From Thalassospira australica (GTDB taxonomy: Bacteria > Pseudomonadota > Alphaproteobacteria > Rhodospirillales > Thalassospiraceae): a stretch of 64,000 nt of DNA. Numbering within the stretch: position 1 is the stretch's first letter; each line of letters opens with the position of its first letter. A program made the translations under genes and the position numbers. The stretch is taken from the NCBI RefSeq assembly GCF_000763295.1, contig NZ_JRJE01000009.1, positions 1 through 64,000 of the forward strand. The letters are read 5' to 3'. Below, in pieces: positions 34,840 to 44,968 of this stretch. Below the pieces are notes generated by a model, which did no database searches, was not told the origin of the DNA, and saw only the letters and a program-made list of their open reading frames with translations.

Positions 34840-35277
34840 ATGCCAAGCAAGAAGGCCAAGGCCAAAGACGGACACGCTCAAACCCTGACCCTGATCCGGG
34901 GCCTTCCTGGATCAGGCAAGTCCACACTGGCAAAGAACCTGTCAAAAGCCACCGGTGCCACACACCTTGAAGCCGATATGTTCATGGTCGACCGTCAGGG
35001 GTTTTATGAATTTGATCCACGCCGCCTGAAAGACACTCACGCCAAATGCGAAACCCAATGCCGCAAGGCGCTTGAGGATGGCAAAAATACCATCATCTCA
35101 AACACCTTCACCCGGCTTTGGGAAATGCAGGCCTATATCGACATGGCCGAAGAACTGGGTATCGCGCTGCAAATTGTTGAATGCCACGGCAATTTTCACA
35201 ACATCCATCAGGTCCCCGATGAAACCATCGAGGCCATGCGCGACCGGTGGCAAGAACTGCCTGCCCAATATCGATAA
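34840..35277 (+). CDS. Small P-loop kinase (zeta/PNK-like AAA_33)
   Basis: A 145-residue ATP-binding protein. TLIRGLPGSGKSTLAKNL carries Walker A (21-29), and a DM motif (EADMF) and an IISNTFTRLWEM segment resemble the polynucleotide-kinase-like AAA_33 group and N4BP2-type kinases. The substrate is unknown; zeta toxins and adenylate-type kinases share the fold, and no antitoxin adjoins. It begins nine bases after the acyl-CoA ligase stop. Confidence 0.72.
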   Translation: MPSKKAKAKDGHAQTLTLIRGLPGSGKSTLAKNLSKATGATHLEADMFMVDRQGFYEFDPRRLKDTHAKCETQCRKALEDGKNTIISNTFTRLWEMQAYIDMAEELGIALQIVECHGNFHNIHQVPDETIEAMRDRWQELPAQYR

Positions 35278-35289
35278 GTTCAGGACCAA

Positions 35290-36093
35290 TTAATTTGCCG
35301 CCGAGAACACCTGTTTGAGGATATCGGTGGTCCAGCGGGTGGGATCGGACCGAATATCGGCTTCCTGAAGTGCGATGTAATGGAACAGACCTTCCATGGC
35401 CTTGTCCGTCGCATGATCTGTCAAGGACGCCTTAAGGTCTGGCACAAACGGCAAGGTGTCATACTGCCCCAACATCTGATCATAAAGTGACAATGCCCCG
35501 GTATCGGCAAGTGCATCGGTAATCACCGGACGCAAACGGGATTCGATATCGGTCCCTGAAACCCGGCGCAAATATGTCGTTGCCGCGTCATCCGGTCCTT
35601 CCAGAATGCCTTTGGCGTCATCCACGCTCATCTGGCTGACCGCGTTAACCAGGATATCACCGGCATCACGCATGGTTTGTTCCGCAGCCCGGTTCATGCG
35701 CAATTCAATCTCGTCGGCATAACTTCCCAACCCTGCTGCGGTCATAAGTTTTTGTGCGTTTTGCAGGCTATCGGGCAATGGGATATGCGCCACCGGATCG
35801 GCATTAAATCCATCGATCATGCCAAGCTGACTGGTGACAAGCCCCACGCCGACATCCAGTGCTTGTTTCAGCCCCTGTTCGACCGTGTCTGAGGACAGCG
35901 CAGAAATCGCCGAGCTGCCGCCCCCCGACGTCGTACCGCTTCCAGATGAGTTCAAGGCATCACCAAGCGTCTCCTTGGCCTTGTCAAAAAACGATTGCGC
36001 AGTCGCATCATGAACAACGGTTGTCGCAGTCAGGCCTGCAATGACGACAAAAGTGCTGACTTTAAACAGGCTGGAAGGTTTGGATGAGGCCAT
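35290..36093 (-). CDS. Exported DUF4197 protein
   Basis: A 267-residue protein with a signal peptide (about 1-32, cleaved after an Ala-rich segment) and a DUF4197 domain (about 65-265), recognised by VEQGLKQALDVGVGLVTSQLG, IPLPDSLQNAQKLMTAAGLG and the FNYIALQEADIR-like end, here LFHYIALQEADIRSDP. A Ser/Gly-rich linker lies between (about 48-62). The function is unknown and it is probably periplasmic. AGGATATTTC precedes the ATG. It follows clpB on the same strand past a terminator. Confidence 0.85.
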   Translation of the reverse strand: MASSKPSSLFKVSTFVVIAGLTATTVVHDATAQSFFDKAKETLGDALNSSGSGTTSGGGSSAISALSSDTVEQGLKQALDVGVGLVTSQLGMIDGFNADPVAHIPLPDSLQNAQKLMTAAGLGSYADEIELRMNRAAEQTMRDAGDILVNAVSQMSVDDAKGILEGPDDAATTYLRRVSGTDIESRLRPVITDALADTGALSLYDQMLGQYDTLPFVPDLKASLTDHATDKAMEGLFHYIALQEADIRSDPTRWTTDILKQVFSAAN

Positions 36094-36175
36094 GAAATAT
36101 CCTGTCGAATGTTGGTGATGGGCTGTGTCGCGATTCCGACCTTAGAGTTACCGATAATCGTGGCCCGATAATGAC

Positions 36176-36202
36176 AAAACCCCGGCGGCATGCCGGGGTT
36201 TT
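36176..36202 (-). terminator. Terminator of clpB
   Basis: A perfect eleven-pair stem (AAAACCCCGGC, 36176-36186, with 36192-36202) and a five-base loop lie 22 bases after the clpB stop. Both ends carry A/T runs. Confidence 0.9.
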
Positions 36203-36224
36203 GCATATGTGCGTTGTTCAGGTC

Positions 36225-38816
36225 TTAGTCAACAACCTCGACCTTTTTGCCATTCAGCAAAAGATCATTCGCCTCTGTTGATACTGGTACGGTATCCCCG
36301 TCCTTGATCCCGCCTTCCAGTATCTGCATCGCCAATGGGTTTTGCAAATAACGCTGGATCACGCGTTTAAGCGGACGGGCGCCATAAACCGGGTCATAGC
36401 CCTTTTCGGCCAGCCAGTCCTTGGCTGCATCATCAAGTTGCAGGTCGATCTTGCGATCGAACAAAAGCTTCTCAAGACGCCCAAGCTGGATGTCGACAAT
36501 CGTGCCCATCTGTTCGCGGGCCAAACGATGGAACAGGATGGTTTCATCCAGACGGTTGAGGAATTCCGGACGGAACGATGCCCGAACGATTTCCATGACC
36601 TGTGCCCGGACTTCGCCGCTGTCATGACCTGGTTCCTGATTGGCAAGGATTTCACCACCCAAGTTAGAAGTCAGAATGATCAGCGTATTGCGGAAGTCGA
36701 CCACACGTCCCTGCCCGTCGGTCAAACGGCCTTCATCAAGCACCTGCAACAGGACGTTAAACACATCAGGATGTGCCTTTTCGACCTCGTCAAACAGGAC
36801 CACCTGATAGGGGCGACGACGAACGGCTTCGGTCAGTGATCCACCTTCTTCGTAGCCGACATAACCGGGGGGCGCGCCCAAAAGACGTGCCACCGCGTGT
36901 TTTTCCATGAACTCGGACATATCGATCCGAACCATGGCCTGTTCATCATCAAACAGGAATTGCGCAAGGGCCTTGGTCAGCTCGGTTTTACCGACACCCG
37001 TGGGGCCAAGGAACAGGAACGAACCAATCGGTCGGTTTGGATCCTGCAACCCGGCACGCGCGCGACGCACTGCGTTCGAGATTGAACGAACCGCATCGTC
37101 CTGACCTACAACCCGCTTGCGCAGCGTGTCTTCCATTTCCAGAAGCTTTTCACGCTCGCCCTCAAGCATTTTGTCAACCGGAATGCCGGTCCAGCGTGAC
37201 ACGATAGATGCGATGTGCTTTTCGGTTACAGCTTCGTCCTTGATCCCGCGTGACGGATCGTTTTCCGCCTTTTCAAGCAGGGCCAGAAGGGCGGGTATTT
37301 CTTCGTATTGAAGCTGCCCGGCGCGATCAAGCTTGCCATCACGCATCACGCGTTCAAGTTCGATCCGGGCCTGATCAAGTTGCTCCTTGATATGAGTAGA
37401 AGCCGCAAGTTCCTTTTTCTGGGCTTCCCATTTCGCGGTCAGCTCGGCCGATTTACCTTCAAGCTCGACCAATTCCTTTTCCAGACGACCAAGGCGATCT
37501 TTGGATGCGCTGTCCTGCTCTTTCTTAAGCGCTTCGCGTTCAATCTTGAGCTGGATGATACGGCGATCAAGTTCGTCGATTTCTTCGGGCTTGGAGTCAA
37601 GTTCCATGCGAAGACGTGACGATGCCTCATCCATCAGATCAATTGCCTTGTCAGGCAGGAACCGATCCGTGATATACCGATGTGAAAGGGTTGCTGCCGC
37701 CACAAGCGCGGCATCGGCAATACGCACCCCATGGTGAAGTTCGTACTTATCCTTGATTCCGCGCAGGATCGAAACCGTATCGCTGACGGACGGTTCATTG
37801 ACAAAGACCGGCTGGAAACGCCGGGCAAGGGCTGCGTCCTTTTCGATATGCTGACGGTATTCATCAAGCGTGGTCGCGCCCACGCAATGCAACTCGCCGC
37901 GTGCTAACGCCGGCTTCAAAAGGTTGGATGCATCCATTGACCCTTCGGCCTTGCCCGCCCCGACAAGGGTATGCAGTTCGTCGATGAACAAAACCACCTG
38001 ACCGGCTTCGGATTCAATTTCACTCAGAACTGCTTTCAGGCGTTCCTCAAATTCACCACGGAACTTGGCACCGGCAATCAACGCACCAAGATCAAGTGAC
38101 AGAAGTTTCTTGTCCTTGAGCGTTTCGGGCACATCCCCCTTAACGATACGAAGGGCCAGACCTTCGGCAATCGCGGTTTTACCCACACCGGGCTCGCCAA
38201 TCATGACCGGGTTGTTCTTGGTCCGGCGCGACAGGACCTGCACCGCACGACGGATTTCCTCATCCCGGCCAATAACCGGATCAAGTTTGCCTTCGCGCGC
38301 GGCCTCGGTCAGGTCACGGGCATATTTCTTAAGCGCATCATACTGGCTTTCTGCCCCGGCACTGTCTGCCGTACGGCCCTTGCGGATGTCATTGATTGCA
38401 CCATTAAGGCTTTGCGCCGTCACCCCGGCATCAGCCAGAACCTTGCCCGCGGTTGATTTCGGATCAAGCGCAATGGTCAAAAGCAGACGTTCAGCCGTTA
38501 CATAGCTGTCACCGGCCTTTTGGGACACTTCCTGTGCCTGATCAATCAGGCGGGCAAATTCAGATGAAAGATAAATCTGACCATTGCCACCGGAAACCTT
38601 TGGCAGTTTTGCCAGTTCCTGTGCACAGCGTTCCTGGGCAAGCTTTGGCTTGCCGCCAGATGCCTTGATCAGATTGGCTGCCAGACCTTCTTCGTCGTCC
38701 AGCAAAACCTTCAGAAGATGGATCGGGACAAACTGCTGATGATTTTCACGCAGCGCAAGCGATTGCGCGGACTGCAGAAACCCTTTTGAGCGGTCCGTAA
38801 AGTTTTCAAATTCCAT
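36225..38816 (-). CDS. clpB: ATP-dependent disaggregase ClpB
   Basis: Hexameric AAA+ chaperone that pulls polypeptides out of aggregates together with DnaK. It has 863 residues: N-domain (1-145), first ATPase with GEPGVGKTA and [11 protein letters not shown], the coiled-coil middle domain (about 405-525) that docks DnaK, and second ATPase with GPTGVGKTE and [13 protein letters not shown] 38816, after AAGGAG, gives the usual [18 protein letters not shown] start. No LGF/IGL loop for ClpP is evident. Heat-shock promoter candidates lie upstream. Confidence 0.97.
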   Translation of the reverse strand: MEFENFTDRSKGFLQSAQSLALRENHQQFVPIHLLKVLLDDEEGLAANLIKASGGKPKLAQERCAQELAKLPKVSGGNGQIYLSSEFARLIDQAQEVSQKAGDSYVTAERLLLTIALDPKSTAGKVLADAGVTAQSLNGAINDIRKGRTADSAGAESQYDALKKYARDLTEAAREGKLDPVIGRDEEIRRAVQVLSRRTKNNPVMIGEPGVGKTAIAEGLALRIVKGDVPETLKDKKLLSLDLGALIAGAKFRGEFEERLKAVLSEIESEAGQVVLFIDELHTLVGAGKAEGSMDASNLLKPALARGELHCVGATTLDEYRQHIEKDAALARRFQPVFVNEPSVSDTVSILRGIKDKYELHHGVRIADAALVAAATLSHRYITDRFLPDKAIDLMDEASSRLRMELDSKPEEIDELDRRIIQLKIEREALKKEQDSASKDRLGRLEKELVELEGKSAELTAKWEAQKKELAASTHIKEQLDQARIELERVMRDGKLDRAGQLQYEEIPALLALLEKAENDPSRGIKDEAVTEKHIASIVSRWTGIPVDKMLEGEREKLLEMEDTLRKRVVGQDDAVRSISNAVRRARAGLQDPNRPIGSFLFLGPTGVGKTELTKALAQFLFDDEQAMVRIDMSEFMEKHAVARLLGAPPGYVGYEEGGSLTEAVRRRPYQVVLFDEVEKAHPDVFNVLLQVLDEGRLTDGQGRVVDFRNTLIILTSNLGGEILANQEPGHDSGEVRAQVMEIVRASFRPEFLNRLDETILFHRLAREQMGTIVDIQLGRLEKLLFDRKIDLQLDDAAKDWLAEKGYDPVYGARPLKRVIQRYLQNPLAMQILEGGIKDGDTVPVSTEANDLLLNGKKVEVVD

Positions 38817-39165
38817 TCCTGTCACTCCTTGAGCCAACAGTTTTCATACGATGTGGGCCTTCTTCGAAGCACCCACGGCATTGGTGTCATTACCGAATTT
38901 CAAAATTATAGATTATTTTGACGGTGACAGTATTGATATGTATCAGTCTAGCGCGTTTGCAAGCATATCCCCCTACAAAAGTTGCAAGAATTAATTGTGC
39001 GCCGCAGCACATCTTTCTGTCATTGTTCCAACTCGCACACGATGGTGTGAATTATACGCCTGCATCAGGGTTGCCCTTGGCAAAACAACCTTTTAACGTC
39101 GCCCTTAAACATGCCATGCGCCCCAATCAAATGGCATGCACAAACGCCACACAGGAACAAAGATA
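38817..39165. other. Divergent region between clpB and the MOSC gene
   Basis: Apart from the RpoH candidates listed separately, no gene or repeat is seen in these 349 bases. Confidence 0.4.
38936..38988 (-). promoter_or_regulatory. Candidate heat-shock (RpoH) promoters of clpB
   Basis: Reading toward clpB, CTTGCAAC (from 38988) followed at a 17-base gap by TATGCT, and CTTGCAAA (from 38963) followed by ACATAT (ending 38936), both fit alphaproteobacterial RpoH sites, CTTG then a TAT-type box. Either could drive clpB; the -10 matches are imperfect. Confidence 0.45.
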
Positions 39166-39930
39166 ATGACGGTCGAACTCAAAGCCATCAAACGCTATCC
39201 GGTTAAGGGCATGCGCGGCGTTGATATGCCGCAGGCAAAAATCAGCGCGCACCACATGCTAACCGATGATCGCCGCTTTGTCGTCGCCACCCAATCTTCT
39301 GTCGGACAGGAAGGCGTGCACGCATGGGCGCGCAAAAGCAACTTCCTTCAGTTGGTCAACACGCCGAAAATGGCCGAAATCGGAACCGAATACGATGACG
39401 CGACCTGCACACTGACCATCTTGCGGAATGGCCGGGCCATTTGCAAAGGTCGGCTGGATGACCCTATGGGCCGCACCGTCGTCGAGGATTTCCTTAAAGC
39501 GTTTCTGAAAAACGATATCGCCGGAACACCCAAGATTTATTCGGTGCCCGACACCCAGTTCGGGGACATGAAGGAACCTTACATTTCGGTTCTTAATCTG
39601 GCATCGATCCGTGATTTCGGAACCCGGATCGTTCAAAGTGAAATCGATCCCATGCGCTTTCGCGGCAACCTTCTGATTGATGGCCTTGAACCGTGGAAAG
39701 AACTTGAATGGGACGAAGGTCAAATCATCACAATCAATGGCATTTCATTGCGGGTCATTCATCCGATCACACGCTGCAAGGCCACCAGCGTCAATCCCGA
39801 CACCGCAGTTGCAGATATCAATGTCCCCTTGATGCTGCGCAAAGGTGTAAACCACCTTTACATGGGCGTCTATGTCGAGGCCCTTGATGATGGGAACATT
39901 ACACCAGGCGATGTTGTCAGTATCGGCTAA
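39166..39930 (+). CDS. MOSC domain-containing protein
   Basis: A 254-residue protein with an N-terminal beta-barrel (MOSC_N: LKAIKRYPVKGMRG, 1-110) and a MOSC domain (about 120-250) carrying the near-invariant cysteine in PITRCKATSVNPDT. It resembles YcbX/mARC-type molybdenum-cofactor enzymes, reducing N-hydroxylated compounds, but lacks the ferredoxin domain. ATG 39166 follows AGGA; the frame also opens at 39136. It overlaps the VirD4-like gene by four bases, convergently. Confidence 0.85.
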   Translation: MTVELKAIKRYPVKGMRGVDMPQAKISAHHMLTDDRRFVVATQSSVGQEGVHAWARKSNFLQLVNTPKMAEIGTEYDDATCTLTILRNGRAICKGRLDDPMGRTVVEDFLKAFLKNDIAGTPKIYSVPDTQFGDMKEPYISVLNLASIRDFGTRIVQSEIDPMRFRGNLLIDGLEPWKELEWDEGQIITINGISLRVIHPITRCKATSVNPDTAVADINVPLMLRKGVNHLYMGVYVEALDDGNITPGDVVSIG

Positions 39931-41522
39931 CTATTGTCGGAATTGAACGTCGGCGCATGGACGGCCATGCCCCTGAACATCTCGTCATGGTACCAGTCGA
40001 TGCGATAGGCCCGAATGGGCGGGCATCCCTTGCGGAACAATATCTGTTCTTCTTTCGGGAAACGCGCCACTTCGGCAGACCGTAAAATCGGCTGATTGTC
40101 CTGTGAACGCAGGTGAACCGGTCTGGTGGTATCCGCGCCACCGCCGGTATCCTCGAACCGTGACATCGCCGTCAGCCCGGAAACCCAATCAAGGTTAAAG
40201 GCCCCCTCCTGGCTTAGCACGGAAATGGCATCAACCCGTCCAACGACATTTTCCCAGTTAAGGCAGACATCCATCAGACCACTGACCCCCGAGAATCCCG
40301 GCCAAACGATCATTCCATCGCCATATCCACCACCCAGAAGACGCTCAAACAGCGGCATGCGTCCAACCCGTTCAATCCCGTCAAGCAGTACAAGAAATTC
40401 CGGATCGCCGGACTTCCAGCCACGTTGATTGATCAGGTTCATCATCGCAGCAAGCATCACACGGCTAAACGATGGCTGTGCATTGGGGCTGTCACCACCA
40501 AGTTGACCGATAACAAAGATCGACACCGGACCGCTGGTAATATCTTCAAGCGTGAAAGTGCTTGCGCTGACGACACGCGAAATTTGCGGGTTGTCAAACT
40601 CTTCGGTTGCAGCACGACAGGCGTCGATGATCTTCATACGCTGATCTTCGGTCATATCAAGGATGTTCAGCGCGACTTCCGATATGCGGCCATCAGCCGA
40701 TTCAATCCCCATCAATTCTTCAAGAATTTTATAGAACCGGTGCGATGGCATGATCAGGTTGCGGCGCACCTCACCAAGGTTGCGGTCTTCCTTAAGGCTT
40801 TTCTGGATCGTAAAGACAATAAAACCATGAAGCAGGGTGCGTGCCGTGCGCACTTCCTGTTCATCCAGATCCTGCACAAACATCGGCGCCAAAAGGGTAT
40901 CGGCGATAAAACCGGTATCGGTGATCAGGCCTTCACCCTGCTGACGGATGAAATCGAATGGATTGAACTGATGGCTTTGCATGCCGCTTTGTTTGTGCGG
41001 GTCGATCACGATCAACTTTTGCCCCATCTTGGTGCGGCGATCATGAATGGCACGGAACATACTGCCATAGCGTTCATAAACAAACAGGTTGCCTGTGTGC
41101 ATAAGTGCGTTCGGCTCTGCCGATGAACGGTAATATTCTTCTGGCTTGGTCGAAAAGGTCAGAACACGCTTCAAACCGCTTGCACCCAGCAGACGTTTTT
41201 CCTCACCCCAACGTCCAAGAACAAAGTCCGGTTTGTTTTCCAGCAGCTTGCGGCCATTCAGGTCGTCGGCCTGCGCCCATTGACCTTCTGCCTTCATTTT
41301 GGCGGCTTGGGCAGGCGAGGTCGATTTTCCTGATTTTCGCGATGACGAGGATTTCGAGCGGTTTATCGCAATCACAACCAGTGGCAAGAACATTGGAATG
41401 ATGAAGCAAACGCCCCCCAGCAAAGCCAGCTCGTAATCACCATTGAACAGGCCAAGGGCAATGACCATACCGCCCAGGGCCCATAACAAAACCATGACGA
41501 CCCGAAATAAACCAGTCCCCAT
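39927..41522 (-). CDS. Orphan, degenerate VirD4/TraG-like protein
   Basis: A 531-residue inner-membrane protein with two N-terminal helices (about 5-25 and 33-53), a Ser/Lys-rich linker, and a body that follows the type IV coupling-protein ATPase: QFNPFD (185-190, as in VirD4 RFNPL), FLVLLDGIERVGRMP (376-390, where FLLDEF..LGKLP is expected) and the YG-type segment near 398-402. No Walker A loop is present before residue 170, and the Walker B Glu is Gly382. It is unlikely to hydrolyse ATP. No relaxase or T4SS genes are nearby. ATG 41522 follows GGGGAAT. Confidence 0.7.
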   Translation of the reverse strand: MGTGLFRVVMVLLWALGGMVIALGLFNGDYELALLGGVCFIIPMFLPLVVIAINRSKSSSSRKSGKSTSPAQAAKMKAEGQWAQADDLNGRKLLENKPDFVLGRWGEEKRLLGASGLKRVLTFSTKPEEYYRSSAEPNALMHTGNLFVYERYGSMFRAIHDRRTKMGQKLIVIDPHKQSGMQSHQFNPFDFIRQQGEGLITDTGFIADTLLAPMFVQDLDEQEVRTARTLLHGFIVFTIQKSLKEDRNLGEVRRNLIMPSHRFYKILEELMGIESADGRISEVALNILDMTEDQRMKIIDACRAATEEFDNPQISRVVSASTFTLEDITSGPVSIFVIGQLGGDSPNAQPSFSRVMLAAMMNLINQRGWKSGDPEFLVLLDGIERVGRMPLFERLLGGGYGDGMIVWPGFSGVSGLMDVCLNWENVVGRVDAISVLSQEGAFNLDWVSGLTAMSRFEDTGGGADTTRPVHLRSQDNQPILRSAEVARFPKEEQILFRKGCPPIRAYRIDWYHDEMFRGMAVHAPTFNSDNS

Positions 41523-41906
41523 CAAATATTCCCCACTACTGCGCCTGCGTCACAAAATATCGATGCCGTCGCGTTTTCGCAGACGTGCGCTTCATGACTT
41601 TATTTATGAATTATCCTGCAGTGATACCAATATTAATCGTTGGTTGCACGATATATTCAGCTTTGCACTTATCCAGATCAACGCCCCTCCAACGCATCGC
41701 GTCTTTGGCAACATGCCTTGGAAACTGTTGCGTTTCGCTTGCAGGGTTTTGTTCGGGCTTGGCGCACTGTTGGGGCGGGGCTACGCGCAAGAACGATGAG
41801 GAACATCGTTCAAGCTAAACGGGCACAGACGTTAAACGACAACACCCCTGCAAATCATCCGACTTGCAGGGGTGCGTGTCATGTTGAAAAAGGGTTTCTG
41901 ATTACA
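41523..41906. other. Intergenic region with tandem hairpins
   Basis: No gene is supported in these 384 bases. An eight-pair hairpin (GAACGATG, 41791-41798, with 41804-41811) and the DUF4167 terminator (41842-41873) lie next to each other. The remainder presumably holds the VirD4-like gene's promoter. Confidence 0.45.
41842..41875 (-). terminator. Terminator of DUF4167 gene
   Basis: ACACCCCTGCAA pairs with TTGCAGGGGTG around a ten-base loop. The T tract on the minus strand is broken (TTGTCGTTT), so efficiency is uncertain. Confidence 0.65.
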
Positions 41907-42689
41907 TCAGGCCGAAACCGGTTCGGACCCTTCGTCAGAAGGTGCGCCTTCTTCTTCGTCACGGCCAGCAGCACGGCTGCGGCCACGGCGTGCTGTCGGA
42001 TGGCGACCGCGCGTACGCGCAGTCCCACTTGATGCACGGCGCGGTTTCTTATCGCCGTCATCAGCTTGCTCTGCACCATTGGCATTTTCCGCTGCATCCT
42101 CAGCGGGTGTTTCCGCCGGCGCACTGTCGGCTGCCGGAGCTTCTTCATCGGATTTGCGTGGGCGACCACGGGCCGGGCCACGCGCATCTGAACGACGGGC
42201 ACGCGGCGCACGTTTTGGCTTGCCACCGTCATCCCCCGAAGAGGCTTCCGCTGCGCTGCTGTCTGCTTCAACAGGGGCGCTGTCGGCACCATTGCCCGAT
42301 GCAGTTTCCGCATTTGCAGTGTTGTCGGTGTTTTCACCCTGCTGATCATCGCTTTGATTAGACTGGGCGTCATTGCGGTCATCACGGCCACGATTGTTGC
42401 GCGGGCGATTATTGTTGTTATCGCCCCGCTCTTCACGGCGTTGATTTTCCCATTCCTGGGCCGCCTGAAGAATACGCTGATAGTGTTCCGCGTGCTGATA
42501 GTAGTTTTCAGCCAGAACAGGATCGTCGGTGCAATCCTTTGCCAGCGAAACGTATTTTTCATAGACTTGCTGGGCATTACCGCGTACGCGGCCGTCCGGC
42601 CCATTGCTATCAAAATTCTGAAACTTTGGATTTACTGGACGTTTATTCGACTGTTGCCGTCCGCGCGGACGTTTATTGTTATTTCTCAT
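41907..42689 (-). CDS. DUF4167 domain-containing protein
   Basis: A 260-residue protein. DUF4167 occupies about 1-75 (NARGNAQQVYEKYVSLAKDC-like, here VRGNAQQVYEKYVSLAKD; NYYQHAEHYQRIL). The rest is disordered: Asp/Asn/Gln-rich, then Ala/Glu-rich, with Arg-rich patches and a GRPRKSDEE AT-hook-like motif, suggesting RNA or DNA binding. Downstream of prfA-prmC is its usual position in alphaproteobacteria, here followed not by clpB directly but by the VirD4-like and MOSC genes. No clear ribosome site precedes ATG 42689. Confidence 0.87.
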   Translation of the reverse strand: MRNNNKRPRGRQQSNKRPVNPKFQNFDSNGPDGRVRGNAQQVYEKYVSLAKDCTDDPVLAENYYQHAEHYQRILQAAQEWENQRREERGDNNNNRPRNNRGRDDRNDAQSNQSDDQQGENTDNTANAETASGNGADSAPVEADSSAAEASSGDDGGKPKRAPRARRSDARGPARGRPRKSDEEAPAADSAPAETPAEDAAENANGAEQADDGDKKPRRASSGTARTRGRHPTARRGRSRAAGRDEEEGAPSDEGSEPVSA

Positions 42690-42980
42690 ATCAACATGAC
42701 TTTGGTGTTGAAGGACAATCCGGTGACATCATCGGCCCCGGAACCACTCCGTCTGAAAAACATATTTCCCGCTAAACAGTGCCGTTCACGGCACATATTG
42801 CAAACCTGCCGAGAACCATTAATGGAACGGAGATTGTAGACTGTTTACTGGGGAACACGGCGCTTTCATAAGCGCGTTGGGCACCCGGCCCGTTCAATTC
42901 AACCTATATGGCTTGAACGGTTATTCCAACTGTTTTTTTCACTGTTGGATGCTTTTTTTTACATCACAGGTGCGGATTTC

Positions 42981-43883
42981 CTAAATTACACAGCGCCCAA
43001 CCGCACAACGGGTTTTCTTTGCCGCAACGCAGCGAACAATACCGCCAAGGTCCTCGCGATATTCAACGCCGACAAACCCGGCTTCCACCAGCATCTGGCC
43101 AACATCCTTTTCCTGCCCGCGCCCGATTTCGAAAATCACGAAACCACCCGGCTTGGCCAAATCAAACGCAGCTTGGGACAAAATGCGATAGGCTGCCAAC
43201 CCATCACCTTCGTCGGTCAAGGCAAGACGCGGATCAAATTTCTGCACCTCTGGCGATAATGTGCCCATTTCTTCTGCGGTGATGTAGGGCGGGTTTGACA
43301 TTACAAGGTCAAACCCCTCCGACCGTTCTTCTGCCGTGAGCGCACTGTCCCAGTCAGAAACACGAAATTCTACATGACCGTCCAGGTCAAGAAGCCTGGC
43401 ATTTTCCTGTGCACAGGCAACCGCACCGGCGCTGACATCAAGACCGACCCCCGCCGCACCGGGAAGATCCCCCACGGCCGAAAGCAACAAGCACCCTGTT
43501 CCCGTTCCGAAATCAACGAGCCGCGGTGCATCGGCGTCTTCAAGAAAATCAATTGCCCATTCCACCAGCGTTTCGCTGTCAGGGCGCGGCTCAAGCGTTT
43601 CGGGCGAGAGCTTAAAGGTATGACGCCAAAAATCACGCTCGCCAAGAATGCGCCCCACTGGCTCATTCCCAATACGGCGTGAAATCATGGACCGAAAGGT
43701 TTCTGCCTTGTCATCGGGCACAATATCTTCGGGCCATGCGCTGATCCGTCCACCATCAACACCCGCCGCACGCGCCAGCAAGATGCGCGCATCCATCCGT
43801 GCATTTTCAATGCCGGCATCATTCAATGCGGTAACGGCCGCAGCCATCAGGGCACCAAGCGTCGATGGGGTGTCAGAAGACAT
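42981..43883 (-). CDS. prmC: Release factor glutamine methyltransferase
   Basis: Methylates the Gln of the GGQ motif in release factors RF1 and RF2 using SAM. It has 300 residues with an N-terminal helical domain (1-90) and a Rossmann methyltransferase domain with VDFGTGTGCLL and the NPPY motif (SNPPYITAEEM), which binds the substrate glutamine. It starts two bases after the prfA stop. Confidence 0.95.
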   Translation of the reverse strand: MSSDTPSTLGALMAAAVTALNDAGIENARMDARILLARAAGVDGGRISAWPEDIVPDDKAETFRSMISRRIGNEPVGRILGERDFWRHTFKLSPETLEPRPDSETLVEWAIDFLEDADAPRLVDFGTGTGCLLLSAVGDLPGAAGVGLDVSAGAVACAQENARLLDLDGHVEFRVSDWDSALTAEERSEGFDLVMSNPPYITAEEMGTLSPEVQKFDPRLALTDEGDGLAAYRILSQAAFDLAKPGGFVIFEIGRGQEKDVGQMLVEAGFVGVEYREDLGGIVRCVAAKKTRCAVGRCVI

Positions 43884-43885
43884 GA

Positions 43886-44968
43886 TCAGCTTTCAATTTC
43901 GGCAAGTTTTTGTGCCTGTTCTTCCGCAATAAGCGCATCAATCATTTCATCAACTGCCGGACCACCGGTGATGAAATCATCCAACCGGTAAAGAGTCAGA
44001 TTAATACGATGATCTGATACGCGCCCCTGCGGGAAGTTATAGGTGCGGATACGCTCCGACCGATCCCCGGACCCCACCTGTGATTTACGATCTGCGGCGC
44101 GTTCGCTGTCCTTGCTTTCGCGTTCCTGATCATACAGCCGCGACATCAGCATCTTCATCGCTTTTTCTTTGTTCTTGTGCTGCGATTTTGCTTCCTGACT
44201 TGCGGCAACGACACCGGTCGGAATGTGGGTAATGCGCACAGCACTGTCGGTCGTGTTGACGTGCTGACCACCCGCCCCTTGCGAACGATATGTATCAACC
44301 CGCAAATCCTTGGGATCAATTTTGATATCGACTTCTTCGGCTTCGGGCAGAACCGCCACCGTGGCCGCTGATGTGTGAATACGTCCGCCGCCCTCGGTAA
44401 CCGGCACACGTTGCACGCGGTGCACGCCACTTTCAAATTTCAGACGCGCAAATACGTCCGTGCCCGAAACATTGACGATGACTTCCTTAAACCCGCCAAG
44501 GTCGTTTTCGCTGGCATCCATCTGTTCGAACTTCCAGCCGCGCCCTTCGGCGTACCGCTGATACATGCGATACAGGTCTGCTGCAAACAGGGCTGCTTCT
44601 TCACCGCCCGTTCCAGCGCGGATTTCAAGAATGGCGTTTTTGGTATCGGCACTGTCCTTGGGGATCAGCATCAGTTTCATCTGACGCTCTGCCTCGGGCA
44701 GTTTTTCAAGGATTTCGTATTTTTCGGCCTCGGCCATTTCGCGCATATCGCGATCACCGTTCGGATCGGCCAGAATTTCTTCGGCTTCTTTCAGGTCGTT
44801 CAGAAGCTTTTTATAAGCTTCAATTGCCTCAACCACCGGGGCCAATTCAGCATGTTCACGCGACAGCTTTGAAAACCCGTCACCATCAAGCTCACCGCTT
44901 GAAAGAAGCGCGTTGAGTTCGTCGAACCGGCGTGTAACACCTTCGAGCTTCCCAAGGTCCAAACTCAC
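43886..44968 (-). CDS. prfA: Peptide chain release factor 1
   Basis: Reads UAA and UAG and triggers peptide release. It has 360 residues with the GGQ motif in [17 protein letters not shown] (about 232) and the PxT-type codon loop. The start is a GTG in the four-base overlap GTGA with hemA, with GGAGAAT upstream inside hemA, so it is translationally coupled to it. The Gln of GGQ is the target of PrmC encoded directly downstream. Confidence 0.96.
   Translation of the reverse strand: MSLDLGKLEGVTRRFDELNALLSSGELDGDGFSKLSREHAELAPVVEAIEAYKKLLNDLKEAEEILADPNGDRDMREMAEAEKYEILEKLPEAERQMKLMLIPKDSADTKNAILEIRAGTGGEEAALFAADLYRMYQRYAEGRGWKFEQMDASENDLGGFKEVIVNVSGTDVFARLKFESGVHRVQRVPVTEGGGRIHTSAATVAVLPEAEEVDIKIDPKDLRVDTYRSQGAGGQHVNTTDSAVRITHIPTGVVAASQEAKSQHKNKEKAMKMLMSRLYDQERESKDSERAADRKSQVGSGDRSERIRTYNFPQGRVSDHRINLTLYRLDDFITGGPAVDEMIDALIAEEQAQKLAEIES

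Noticed and set aside
39927..41522. A conjugation or type IV secretion locus
   Set aside because: Only the coupling-like protein is present; there is no relaxase, VirB protein, oriT-like repeat or integrase, and its ATPase motifs are lost.
41585..41818. Short hydrophobic frame between the VirD4-like gene and DUF4167
   Set aside because: It lacks a ribosome site, overlaps hairpins, and matches no family.
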